From Deinococcus roseus (lineage in GTDB: Bacteria > Deinococcota > Deinococci > Deinococcales > Deinococcaceae): 64,000 nt of DNA. The position numbers were made by a program, and so were the translations under genes. Below, in pieces: positions 1 to 7,481 of this stretch; position 1 is the stretch's first letter, and every line of letters starts with the position of its first letter. The notes beneath the pieces were generated by a model that searched no databases, was not told the origin of the DNA, and was given only the letters and a program-made list of their open reading frames with translations. The stretch spans positions 310,001-374,000 of the forward strand of contig NZ_BMOD01000002.1 in NCBI RefSeq assembly GCF_014646895.1, given 5' to 3'.

Positions 1-890
1 GTGGCACGGCCAGACTTGCCGAGGGGGGCTTCTGCGACTTTGGTTTTGCCGTAGAGGTCCTTGTTGGCGTCTTTGATGCGGGTGAGGGACTGGGGTCCAC
101 CGACGATGGTGGCCAGTTTGCCCTGGTTGTAGAGCTCCATGCTCAGCTGGAAGGCTTCTTTGCGCAGCATGTCTTCGGGGAAGTAGCCAGCCTTGTACAT
201 GTCCACGTACTTCTTGAGCAGGGCAACGTGCTTGCTGCTGGTGAACTGGGCTTTGCCGGTCTTCTCGTCGTAGATGGGCAGGCCATCGGCGTAGAAGAAG
301 CCGTGCCAGAGCGGTGCGCCGCTGGCGTCAATGAAGTTGGGGATCCAGCCGTATTGACCGGTGCGGTCTTTCACGCGCTTGGCGAAAGCCAGCAGCTGGT
401 CGTTGGTTTTGGGGAGGGTTTTTTCGCTGTATCCGGCTTTCTTGACCAGATCAGAGTTGTAGACCATCACGCCTTCGTTGAGCCAGCCGTACCAGGGGTA
501 ACCGTAAGGCTTGCCGTTGACGGTGAAGTTGTTGAGGGGGTTGTCCCAGAACTGGTTTTTCAGTTCACTGCTGGAGGTCAGGGTGCTGATGTCGGTGAGG
601 AAGCCGTTCTGGGCAGCGTTGAAGGTTTCTGGGATGTTGATGTTGACCACGTCAGGGGATTTGCCCAGGTTGATGGAGGCAATCATGTCCTGCACCATGG
701 TGTCCTGCTTGTCGAACCACTTGACGGTGATGGTGGGGTTCTTGGCCTCGAAGTCCTTGATGGTGTCTTTGAGGTAGTTGTCAAATTTGGGGCTGAGGTA
801 CCAGCTCCAGAACTCGATTTCCGTTTTCTGCTGAGCAAAACCTAATCCCATCCCGAGGGCTGCGCTGACCATTAACACTTTTTTGAGCAT
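1..890 (-). CDS. Sugar ABC transporter substrate-binding protein (partial, C-terminus off the left edge)
   Basis: Extracellular solute-binding protein of the MalE-like family (family 1), expected to capture an oligosaccharide outside the membrane for an ABC importer. A Sec signal peptide is visible (MLKKVLMVSAALGMGLGFAQ), followed by a typical stretch with FEAKNPTITVKWF and a YPWYGWLNEG segment. 296 codons are present and the frame runs off base 1, so the permeases would lie beyond the edge. The ATG at 890 follows GGAGGAAAGAC. Its promoter carries the same direct-repeat motif as nagZ and the chitinase, so a chito-oligosaccharide or GlcNAc ligand is inferred, not shown. Confidence 0.88.
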   Translation of the reverse strand, partial: MLKKVLMVSAALGMGLGFAQQKTEIEFWSWYLSPKFDNYLKDTIKDFEAKNPTITVKWFDKQDTMVQDMIASINLGKSPDVVNINIPETFNAAQNGFLTDISTLTSSSELKNQFWDNPLNNFTVNGKPYGYPWYGWLNEGVMVYNSDLVKKAGYSEKTLPKTNDQLLAFAKRVKDRTGQYGWIPNFIDASGAPLWHGFFYADGLPIYDEKTGKAQFTSSKHVALLKKYVDMYKAGYFPEDMLRKEAFQLSMELYNQGKLATIVGGPQSLTRIKDANKDLYGKTKVAEAPLGKSGRA

Positions 891-998
891 GTCTTTCCTC
901 CCCTTAACTCTTGCGGTTGCAAGTCTCTCTACACGACGGCCACCCAGCATGTGGGTTGTGGTTCAGGTGGTTTGTGTGGCCGCAGCCGTGCTTGATGT

Positions 999-1032
999 AT
1001 ACCAATTTAATACCAATTCCCGAGAATTTCAA
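999..1032 (-). promoter_or_regulatory. Promoter and direct-repeat operator of the sugar-binding protein gene
   Basis: On the minus strand, -35 TTGAAA (1032-1027), 17 bases, -10 TAAATT (1009-1004). Overlapping it is TTGGTATTAAATTGGTAT (1016-999), two TTGGTAT half-sites 11 bp apart. The same layout recurs at 1247-1264 and 16356-16373. The transcript would have a leader of about 110 nt. Confidence 0.6.
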
Positions 1033-1225
1033 GCCCCCAGTTGCAGACATGAAGCAGGCTTGACCTAAACCTGCAAGTTACATTTTGGTAGACATTTCGA
1101 TCTCCGACAAAAAAAACTCTTTCTGGACAGATTTTTTATCGCTAATCCATTTTTTGAGAATGGGCTTTTTCTCGCTTTTTCCCTGCGGAAGCTTGACTTT
1201 TGGGCCAAAACCCCCCTCAGTTTCA

Positions 1226-1264
1226 ATGGTCTGCAAGTGGTCAAAATTGGATCTTAAGTGGTAT
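1226..1264 (+). promoter_or_regulatory. Tandem direct-repeat operators upstream of nagZ
   Basis: Two copies of the motif: ATGGTCTGCAAGTGGTCA (1226-1243) and TTGGATCTTAAGTGGTAT (1247-1264). Their starts are 21 bp apart, two helical turns. A TATGGT box at 1262-1267 could be the -10. The rest of the 891-1299 gap holds no gene that I can support. Confidence 0.5.
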
Positions 1265-1299
1265 GGTATATCTAACAAACCGAGGTGAGGGGCATTTCC

Positions 1300-2817
1300 A
1301 TGAGTGAATTCCACAAACGTGCTGGTCAGCACATGATCGTTGACATCCCAGGGGCCACCCTGGACGAGAACACCCGACTCTTCCTGCAAAAATACCGCTT
1401 CAAAGGCATCTGTCTGTTCAGACGCAATGTGCAGTCTCCAGAACAGCTGCACCAGTTGATGGCCGATTTGCGGGAAGTGCTGGGAGAAGACGCTCTGATT
1501 GCCATCGATCAGGAAGGAGGAGCGGTGATCCGCATTCTGGACACCCCCCAGGCCCCTTCTGCCATGGCCCTGGGTGCCACCGCCAACCCCGAAATCAGCC
1601 GCCAGGTGGGAGCTGCAGTGGGACGTGGACTGCGCTCTTATGGCATCAACTGGAATTATGCCCCCTCACTGGATGTCAATGTGAACCCCCTCAACCCCAT
1701 GATCGGAGACCGCAGCTTTGGCAGCGACCCTGAATCGGTGGCCCTGCACGGGGTCAACTGGGCTCTGGGGCTGGAAGAAGCCGGGGTGCTCTCCAGCGTC
1801 AAACACTTCCCTGGTCACGGAGACACCCACATCGACACCCACCTGGCCCTCCCCACCGTCAACAAGCCTCTGGAAGAACTGCTGGCCACTGAACTGCACC
1901 CTTTCAAAAAAGCAGCAGAAGCTGGCGTGGGCTCCATGATGACAGCCCACATCATCTTCCCTGCCCTGGACCCGGAAAATCCTGCCACCCTCTCCGAAAA
2001 AATTCTGGGCGGTCTGCTGCGGGACAGCTGGGGATATGATGGCCTGATCGTCACGGACGCCATGGACATGCACGCCATCAGCAGGCAATACGAAGGTGGA
2101 AAGGCAGCCATCAAGGCCCTCAATGCTGGAGCAGATCTGGTGCTGTGCGTCAATGATGCTGCACTGCAAGAGCAGCAGGTGGAAGCCATTGCACAAGCCA
2201 TTGAAGATGGGAGCTTGAATGCAGAGCTGCTGGCCCGCAGCGAAGCCCGACTGGCCCGCTTCAGTGTCCGGTTTCCCTGCATCCCTGTTCCCTACTCCGA
2301 AGCCCAGCAAACCGAAGACGATGCACTGATGCTGACCGCTTCCCGTCTGGCCCTCACCGAGCACCGCATTGAGCACCTGCCTGACACCCAGGAACCCACC
2401 TTGCTGCTGTGCCCTGAAAACCTCTCGGTGGGTGGAGCCTACGAGGACACCCTGTCCCCTTCACACCTGCAAGAACGTTTGCAGGAGGTGTTTCCCAGCC
2501 TGACTTTGTTGACGTACCCCCAGCATGATGCCCTGCAGGTGCTGCCCCAATTGCAGCAGGCACTGCAAGATACCCAGCAGGTGCTGCTGGGCGGACTGGC
2601 CCGCGAACTGTTCACCCCTGAAGAACAGCAACTGGTGGCCACCGTACAGCAACAGAACCTCCCCATCCTGCACCTCGCCCTGTGGAACCCCTATCAGGTG
2701 ATGCAACTGGACCTGCCAGCCCTGATCACTTACGGCTTCCGGGACAATGCCCTGCAAGCCCTGCAAGAAGCCCTTCAGGGAAAGAATCCCACAGGCAAGT
2801 TGCCTGTGCGTTTTTGA
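1300..2817 (+). CDS. nagZ: Beta-N-acetylhexosaminidase, glycoside hydrolase family 3
   Basis: Removes terminal beta-linked N-acetylglucosamine from chito-oligosaccharides or muropeptides. The GH3 signature KHFPGHGDTHIDTH is at residues 168-181; by analogy with Bacillus NagZ, D179/H181 form the acid/base dyad and D253 (in TDAMDM) is the nucleophile. At 505 residues it has the extra C-terminal domain of the two-domain Gram-positive type rather than the short Escherichia type. No signal peptide is visible, so it is probably cytoplasmic. The ATG at 1300 was chosen because GAGGTGAGG (1282-1290) is an ideal ribosome-binding site and an upstream GTG lies inside that site. Motif sharing with the chitinase promoter suggests a role in chitin use. 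Confidence 0.93.
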   Translation: MSEFHKRAGQHMIVDIPGATLDENTRLFLQKYRFKGICLFRRNVQSPEQLHQLMADLREVLGEDALIAIDQEGGAVIRILDTPQAPSAMALGATANPEISRQVGAAVGRGLRSYGINWNYAPSLDVNVNPLNPMIGDRSFGSDPESVALHGVNWALGLEEAGVLSSVKHFPGHGDTHIDTHLALPTVNKPLEELLATELHPFKKAAEAGVGSMMTAHIIFPALDPENPATLSEKILGGLLRDSWGYDGLIVTDAMDMHAISRQYEGGKAAIKALNAGADLVLCVNDAALQEQQVEAIAQAIEDGSLNAELLARSEARLARFSVRFPCIPVPYSEAQQTEDDALMLTASRLALTEHRIEHLPDTQEPTLLLCPENLSVGGAYEDTLSPSHLQERLQEVFPSLTLLTYPQHDALQVLPQLQQALQDTQQVLLGGLARELFTPEEQQLVATVQQQNLPILHLALWNPYQVMQLDLPALITYGFRDNALQALQEALQGKNPTGKLPVRF

Positions 2818-2843
2818 GACAAGAAATCAAAAGAAACCCAAAA

Positions 2844-2868
2844 AGCCCCTGATCGGGGCTCTTTGTTT
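2844..2868. terminator. Rho-independent terminator after nagZ
   Basis: AGCCCC (2844-2849), loop TGATC, GGGGCT (2855-2860), then CTTTGTTT. An A-rich stretch precedes it, so it may serve the converging minus-strand gene as well. Confidence 0.75.
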
Positions 2869-2883
2869 ACAGGATCTGGTTTT

Positions 2884-4575
2884 TCAGGGACTTGCAGGAG
2901 CAACTGGAGGAGCAGGAGACAGCGGCTCTGACTGGCGGGTCGGGTAAAACACCAGGTTCACTGGCAAATTGGAGCCACTGGCCGGAATGAATTCCAGGCG
3001 TTTGACCGAACCCCGGCTGAACAATATGGGGTTGTTGGCACGGGTCAGGACCCCGGATTCAGGGAGGGCCACAGGCAGGTCGTCCACGTGCAAGGCTCCC
3101 TTGTACACCCCTCCTCTGGGAGACAGGGCACCCACAGCGTGTTCTGGCAAACCCACCAGATTGATGCGATAAAGCAGGCCGTAATTGCCTTTCAGCACCA
3201 CGGTGTTGAGGGTGGTGGCGTCCAGACCAATCAGGGGCTGGTCCTGTTTTTCATCTCCCAGCACCAGTCGAGCGGGCAGGGTGGTGAGGTTGGCCTGCAA
3301 CTCCCGCACCGCTCCGGGGAACGTGCCCCGCTGGTGGCGGCCATCTCCCCGCAGAACGGTCAGGGTTTGTGGGTCGTCTCCCTCTTGCAACATGAAGATG
3401 CTCACCTGGGTGCGGCTGCTGAATTCCGCATCCAGCATGACATTCACTCCACCACCCGGTGGGAGCAGTGGAGAGGAGTACAGGGTCATCCAGCTTCCGG
3501 TGGGGAGCTTTAAGAGGCTGGTCTGCGCTCCAGAATAGAAATCCAGCAAGGTTCCCTGACCCAGGGTGGTTTCCACCCTCGTGGGCGCTGTTTCTCCCAG
3601 GCGTTCCACCCTGGCCTGGCCTTCCAGCATGCTGAGGTTTTTCACCTGAATGTAGAGCCTCGCAGGTCTGGCAGAAGCGTTCAGGTGGTAGGCCAGAATG
3701 CGCGTTTTGCCCATCAGGTCATCCCGGTAAAGAATGCCGCTGCTGTCCACATTTTCAGGAGAATCGCTGAAAACCAGGGTGCGGTCTTCTGCAGGGACCG
3801 GAAGCAAAGCCACCACCGGATAACTGAGGATGGTGTCGTCTTTGAAGGTGGTTCCCAGAGGCTGGTGTTTGAGGGCAAACATCTGGGCACTGTTCTGCAC
3901 CTCTTCGGTGATCTGGATGGTGCGGCTGAAGGTGCCCGAGGCTTTGCCTTTCTCGTTGATCACCTGCAGGGTGATGGTCTGGGTTCCGGGGATGAAAAAG
4001 GCATCCTGTTTGTTGGTCCAGCGGCGGCTCACCAGCGCGGTCCCCTCTGGATCGAAAGAATAATCCAGGTAGCCCACCTTTTCACCCATGGCATAACTGG
4101 CTTTGGAGGTCAGGAACCGGGCCTGCGGCAAAGCAGCATCCACATTGCGGGGCAGGTTGGTGGTGAAGGTCAGGGTGCGGCCTTCCTCAGAAAAAACCAG
4201 CGAAGCAGAAAGGGCATCTGCCAGCAAACGGGCATTGATGAACAGCACCCTGTCCACCATCACCAGAGACTGGGGATCGATGGGGTTGCCCCGCAGGGTT
4301 CCAGCACTGTCTTTGGGACGGTACAGCAAATCCCCCACTTTGAGGGTGGCTTCATCCGGGCCGGTCAGGGACAGGCCCAGACGGGTGACAATGGAACGCA
4401 GGGGCAACATGGTGCGACCAGAAATCACCCGTGCAGGCAAATCCAGGTCCAGTGGAGCGCCATTCAGGTAAGCCTGTTTTTCACCCACCGTGAGCACCAG
4501 TTGCTGGGAGCCCAATTGAAAAGCAGCGCCCAGCGAAGAAAACAACAGCAAGAAGAGGGTCAGTAAAAAACGCAC
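2884..4575 (-). CDS. Secreted protein with copper-amine-oxidase-N-like (stalk) domain
   Basis: 563 residues. A signal peptide (MRFLLTLFLLLFSSLGAAFQ) is followed by a region of about 100 residues with repeated L-N-G / R-T-M-L-P-L-R-S / GRTLTF patterns, as in the copper amine oxidase N-terminal-like domain (PF07833 type) found in many secreted and S-layer-associated proteins. An Ig/PKD-like segment (WTNKQDAFFIPGTQTITLQV) and a long beta-rich C-terminal part follow. The function is unknown; it is probably an exported envelope protein. The GTG start at 4575 was preferred over ATG at 4635 because it gives a clean signal peptide and sits 6 nt after a TACACT box. The upstream minus-strand gene ends 92 bp before. 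Confidence 0.7.
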   Translation of the reverse strand: MRFLLTLFLLLFSSLGAAFQLGSQQLVLTVGEKQAYLNGAPLDLDLPARVISGRTMLPLRSIVTRLGLSLTGPDEATLKVGDLLYRPKDSAGTLRGNPIDPQSLVMVDRVLFINARLLADALSASLVFSEEGRTLTFTTNLPRNVDAALPQARFLTSKASYAMGEKVGYLDYSFDPEGTALVSRRWTNKQDAFFIPGTQTITLQVINEKGKASGTFSRTIQITEEVQNSAQMFALKHQPLGTTFKDDTILSYPVVALLPVPAEDRTLVFSDSPENVDSSGILYRDDLMGKTRILAYHLNASARPARLYIQVKNLSMLEGQARVERLGETAPTRVETTLGQGTLLDFYSGAQTSLLKLPTGSWMTLYSSPLLPPGGGVNVMLDAEFSSRTQVSIFMLQEGDDPQTLTVLRGDGRHQRGTFPGAVRELQANLTTLPARLVLGDEKQDQPLIGLDATTLNTVVLKGNYGLLYRINLVGLPEHAVGALSPRGGVYKGALHVDDLPVALPESGVLTRANNPILFSRGSVKRLEFIPASGSNLPVNLVFYPTRQSEPLSPAPPVAPASP

Positions 4576-4606
4576 CCAAGTAGTGTAGCAACTGGTCTTG
4601 GGTGCG
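4565..4606 (-). terminator. Rho-independent terminator of the plsY-TPR gene pair, overlapping the next start codon
   Basis: On the minus strand, CGCACCCAAG (4606-4597), a 16-nt loop, CTTGGGTGCG (4580-4571), then TTTTTT. The 10-bp stem is perfect. The GTG start of the downstream gene is inside the 3' arm. Confidence 0.8.
4582..4587 (-). promoter_or_regulatory. Leaderless -10 box of the stalk-domain protein gene
   Basis: TACACT on the minus strand, 6 nt before the GTG start at 4575. It lies in the loop of the hairpin at 4571-4606. No good -35 box is seen. Confidence 0.5.
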
Positions 4607-4667
4607 GAGGTGAGCACAAACCACAAGTTCATCATGTGTTCTTGAGGGTTGCCCGCCAACAGGAGCT

Positions 4668-6818
4668 TTATTTGGGGCTGGCACTCCTGCGCAGGGTTCT
4701 GCGGCGATTCCTTCTGTAGAAGGCAAATTCTTCGAACATCAAACCAATCAGGTTGACAGCATACACCCCAATCAAAAGGGCAAACATCAGGTTGAGGTTG
4801 AGGTCCTGGTAAAGATGGGAAAAGCTGTAACCCCAGCGGTAAAAACCCAGCACCAGACAGAACACCACAAAAGGCACCAGCAGCAAGAGGCCCCACACTT
4901 CGTCAATCAGACCCGATCCAGGCAGCAGGACTGTCATGACCCGGAACAGCCAGGGGCGGATTTCCTCACGGGCAGAGCGCGGTCTGGGCACCATGAACAG
5001 CAGCACGGTCAGCAGGGTGGAGGCCAGCAACCAGGCCACCCACAGGGCCTGCAGGTACACATTGAAACCCGTGGGCAGGGCCATCAGGTACGTCCAGGGG
5101 TTGCGCAGAAACCGGTTTGCTTCCTCACTGAAATCCGGGCTGACCGCCCGCAAACGTTCCACATCGGTGGGAAAGGCCAGCCTGGGACCACTGTGGTAAA
5201 TCGACTGGAAGGTGGTTTCAAAACTGCTGGGACTGAGCTGCAGGTTGTATGCTGCAGCCACCAGATTGGGGTTCACGGTGAGGGCTTCACGGTACAGGTT
5301 GCTGGCGGCTTTCTGATCCCCACGCATTTCCAGCATCACCCCCTGGTTGTTGAGGGCAGCCGCCACATCCGGAGCCTGCTGGTACAGTTCAAGGGCACGA
5401 CCCTGATCTCCGTCCAGTTGCACCGCCACACCCCGAAGATAAGAGGCCTCCGGGCTGTTGGCCGCAGAAACACTGTCCAGCTGGCTGTAAAACCACACCC
5501 CACCGTAGGTGCCCATGTTGAGGGCAGCACTCTGGGTGGCCTGCTGTGCCCGGCTGGACCAGCCCCACACCCCCAGGGCCAGGATGCCCAGCAAGAAGAG
5601 GGTCAGAACCACCAGTTTCTCTGAGAAGGTGGCATAGGTGAAAATCACATGACGGACACGCATCAGCGGATTTCTGAACCCGCTGAACAGACCTCCGTAA
5701 GGCTGCAATTCACGAAACTGCAAGCCCAGATAACGCAGGTGCAAGGTCAGCCAGATCACCAGGTAACTGGCCAGCAAAGTGAACACCGTCAACCGGGCCA
5801 CCTCCTGAATGGTCAGCAGGGCATGTTCTCCCAGAGAGAAAAGCGAGTTCTGGGCCAGTTCACGCTCGATGTTGCGCCAGCCAATGGCTTCCCCGGTGCG
5901 CCCCTGGTCTTCCAGCCATCCTGCATACTGCTCGTAGGTGCTGGCATATCCTTCAAAACGGGGGGAGATTTCCCGCAGGAACTTGAACCACACCCCAGCA
6001 CGTTCCACCCTTCCCTGCGCCAGCAGGTAACGCGAGTACCACAGGGCATTGCCGTAAGCTTCCCAGGCTCTGGCAGAAACCGGAACCGCAGGATCATACC
6101 CCAGTTCGGCCCAGTTCATTTTGGCCTGGGTGAGGGCCTGGTTGGCGTATTCCGGGGCACCCATGCTGTCCAGCAAAACCCCCATGCGCACCGAGATGAA
6201 AAAAGGCACCTCTGCCCGCATGGCTTCTCCAAGGGCCTGATGGGCAGCCAGGTTGTCGCGGTTCAGGAAACGCTGCTGGCCCAGAAAAATCCACAGAAAG
6301 GGATTGAGGGGGTCCTGACGCACCCTGGCTTCCAGCTCCTGGGTGACCCGCAGGGAAAGCCGGGCCATGGGATCCTGGCTGAGGCCCAGTCTGGCCCGCC
6401 GCTCCAGCTCCCGCAGCACCTCCATTCTGGGAGGGTACACCACCCGCTCCTGGATCTTGTTGTTTTGCAGGGTGAAATTCTCCCGGATGCCCTGCCCGTG
6501 GTCCACCATCACCAGCAAACCCACCTCGGTGCGTTCCAGCTGTCCGATGGGGGCCGGGAAATACCAGCGGTTCTCCAGCACACCCGTGACCACACTGAGC
6601 TGGTCCAGCATGCTGCCCAGAGGCAGGTAAATGTGATCACCCTCCTGGATGGGTTCGTGCAGGTCGCCCAGCTCTACAGGGTAATTGACACTCCACTGGG
6701 TGATGCCATTCACCACCCCTTGCAGGACACGGCCATTCAACTGGGCCTGGGGCAGGGTGGACTGGGCCTGCACACAGGCCAGCAGCAAAAAGCAGATGAG
6801 GATCAGGAGTCGTTTCAT
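4668..6818 (-). CDS. Membrane-anchored TPR-repeat protein of unknown function
   Basis: 716 residues with a signal peptide or anchor (MKRLLILICFLLLACVQAQ), a periplasmic-type N-terminal half rich in helices, then several hydrophobic segments (around residues 345-370, 405-425, 595-620, 640-665 and 680-705) and a TPR-like motif between them (NQGVMLEMRGDQKAASNLYR). The C-terminus is very basic (YRRNRRRTLRRS). Its ATG overlaps the plsY stop by 4 bp, so the two are translationally coupled, suggesting an envelope or lipid-related role. I do not recognise a named family. Confidence 0.7.
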   Translation of the reverse strand: MKRLLILICFLLLACVQAQSTLPQAQLNGRVLQGVVNGITQWSVNYPVELGDLHEPIQEGDHIYLPLGSMLDQLSVVTGVLENRWYFPAPIGQLERTEVGLLVMVDHGQGIRENFTLQNNKIQERVVYPPRMEVLRELERRARLGLSQDPMARLSLRVTQELEARVRQDPLNPFLWIFLGQQRFLNRDNLAAHQALGEAMRAEVPFFISVRMGVLLDSMGAPEYANQALTQAKMNWAELGYDPAVPVSARAWEAYGNALWYSRYLLAQGRVERAGVWFKFLREISPRFEGYASTYEQYAGWLEDQGRTGEAIGWRNIERELAQNSLFSLGEHALLTIQEVARLTVFTLLASYLVIWLTLHLRYLGLQFRELQPYGGLFSGFRNPLMRVRHVIFTYATFSEKLVVLTLFLLGILALGVWGWSSRAQQATQSAALNMGTYGGVWFYSQLDSVSAANSPEASYLRGVAVQLDGDQGRALELYQQAPDVAAALNNQGVMLEMRGDQKAASNLYREALTVNPNLVAAAYNLQLSPSSFETTFQSIYHSGPRLAFPTDVERLRAVSPDFSEEANRFLRNPWTYLMALPTGFNVYLQALWVAWLLASTLLTVLLFMVPRPRSAREEIRPWLFRVMTVLLPGSGLIDEVWGLLLLVPFVVFCLVLGFYRWGYSFSHLYQDLNLNLMFALLIGVYAVNLIGLMFEEFAFYRRNRRRTLRRSASPK

Positions 6819-7378
6819 GATTTCAGGCTGAAAGGGATTCTGAGGGCCATCGCAACCACAATGGCCACCAGTGCGAGAAAGCCAGTGTGTTGCAGATAAG
6901 CGTACACCAGCAGAATGGGCAACACCATCACGCTGATGGCAGGCAACACGTTGAATTTGATGTGCTTTTGCAGCACAAACCTGTACAGAGGAATGGCGAT
7001 GCCCGTCAGGATCAGGGCCAGCAGCAAAGTCATGGGGGAATGCACCAGCAGGGCACCCAGCAAAGGAGCAATGCCTCCTCCCCCATCAAATTTGAAAAAC
7101 ACCGGGAAGTTGTGCCCCAGCACCACCAGACCGGCAGCAAGCCAGGCCACTTCTGGACTGTAAATCTGTGCCACCCAGACGGCCAGGGCACCCTTGGCAA
7201 TGTCCAGAACGCTCACCATGAGTGCCGCTCCCAGACCATACTGGCGGTAAACTCCGCTGCCACCTGGCGCGTCTTTTTTGCGGATGTCCTCGCCTTTCAA
7301 GTGCGAGTAGATGATCCCAAAACTCAGGGATCCCAGCAGGTAGGCAAGGAGACAGGTGACCAATGGGGCAACAGGCAC
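6815..7378 (-). CDS. plsY: PlsY-family glycerol-3-phosphate acyltransferase, divergent
   Basis: 187 residues of integral membrane protein in the PlsY family, which transfers an acyl group from acyl-phosphate to glycerol-3-phosphate to make lysophosphatidate. The GSLSFGIIYSHLKGEDIRKK opening and the LGHNFPVFFKFDGGGG motif are recognisable. Two signature sequences differ: the usual DIR..GSGN.GATN..R is DIRKKDAPGGSGVYRQYG here, and the usual GH..P.F..FKGGKG is FDGGGG. It may therefore be a paralogue with altered substrate use; a second, canonical plsY elsewhere would fit. The GTG start at 7378 is 6 nt after TACAAT. It heads an operon with the TPR protein. Confidence 0.8.
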   Translation of the reverse strand: MPVAPLVTCLLAYLLGSLSFGIIYSHLKGEDIRKKDAPGGSGVYRQYGLGAALMVSVLDIAKGALAVWVAQIYSPEVAWLAAGLVVLGHNFPVFFKFDGGGGIAPLLGALLVHSPMTLLLALILTGIAIPLYRFVLQKHIKFNVLPAISVMVLPILLVYAYLQHTGFLALVAIVVAMALRIPFSLKS

Positions 7379-7384
7379 AACAGC

Positions 7385-7390
7385 ATTGTA
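7385..7390 (-). promoter_or_regulatory. Leaderless -10 box of plsY
   Basis: TACAAT on the minus strand, 6 nt before the GTG at 7378. The divergent gene at 7482 has the same arrangement. Confidence 0.6.
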
Positions 7391-7469
7391 CAGAAGCAGA
7401 AAGGAGAAAGCTTAAAGCCAGAGACCCGGGATGCCGTGACAGTCTACAAAAACCATCCCTCAAACCCGA

Positions 7470-7475
7470 TATAGT
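7470..7475 (+). promoter_or_regulatory. Leaderless -10 box of the ABC permease gene
   Basis: TATAGT, then GGCCTT, then GTG at 7482. No ribosome-binding site precedes this start, so a leaderless mRNA is the best reading. Confidence 0.6.
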
Positions 7476-7481
7476 GGCCTT

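Noticed and set aside
1078..1452. Minus-strand frame overlapping the nagZ start
   Set aside because: It overlaps the confirmed nagZ coding sequence and lacks a start signal.
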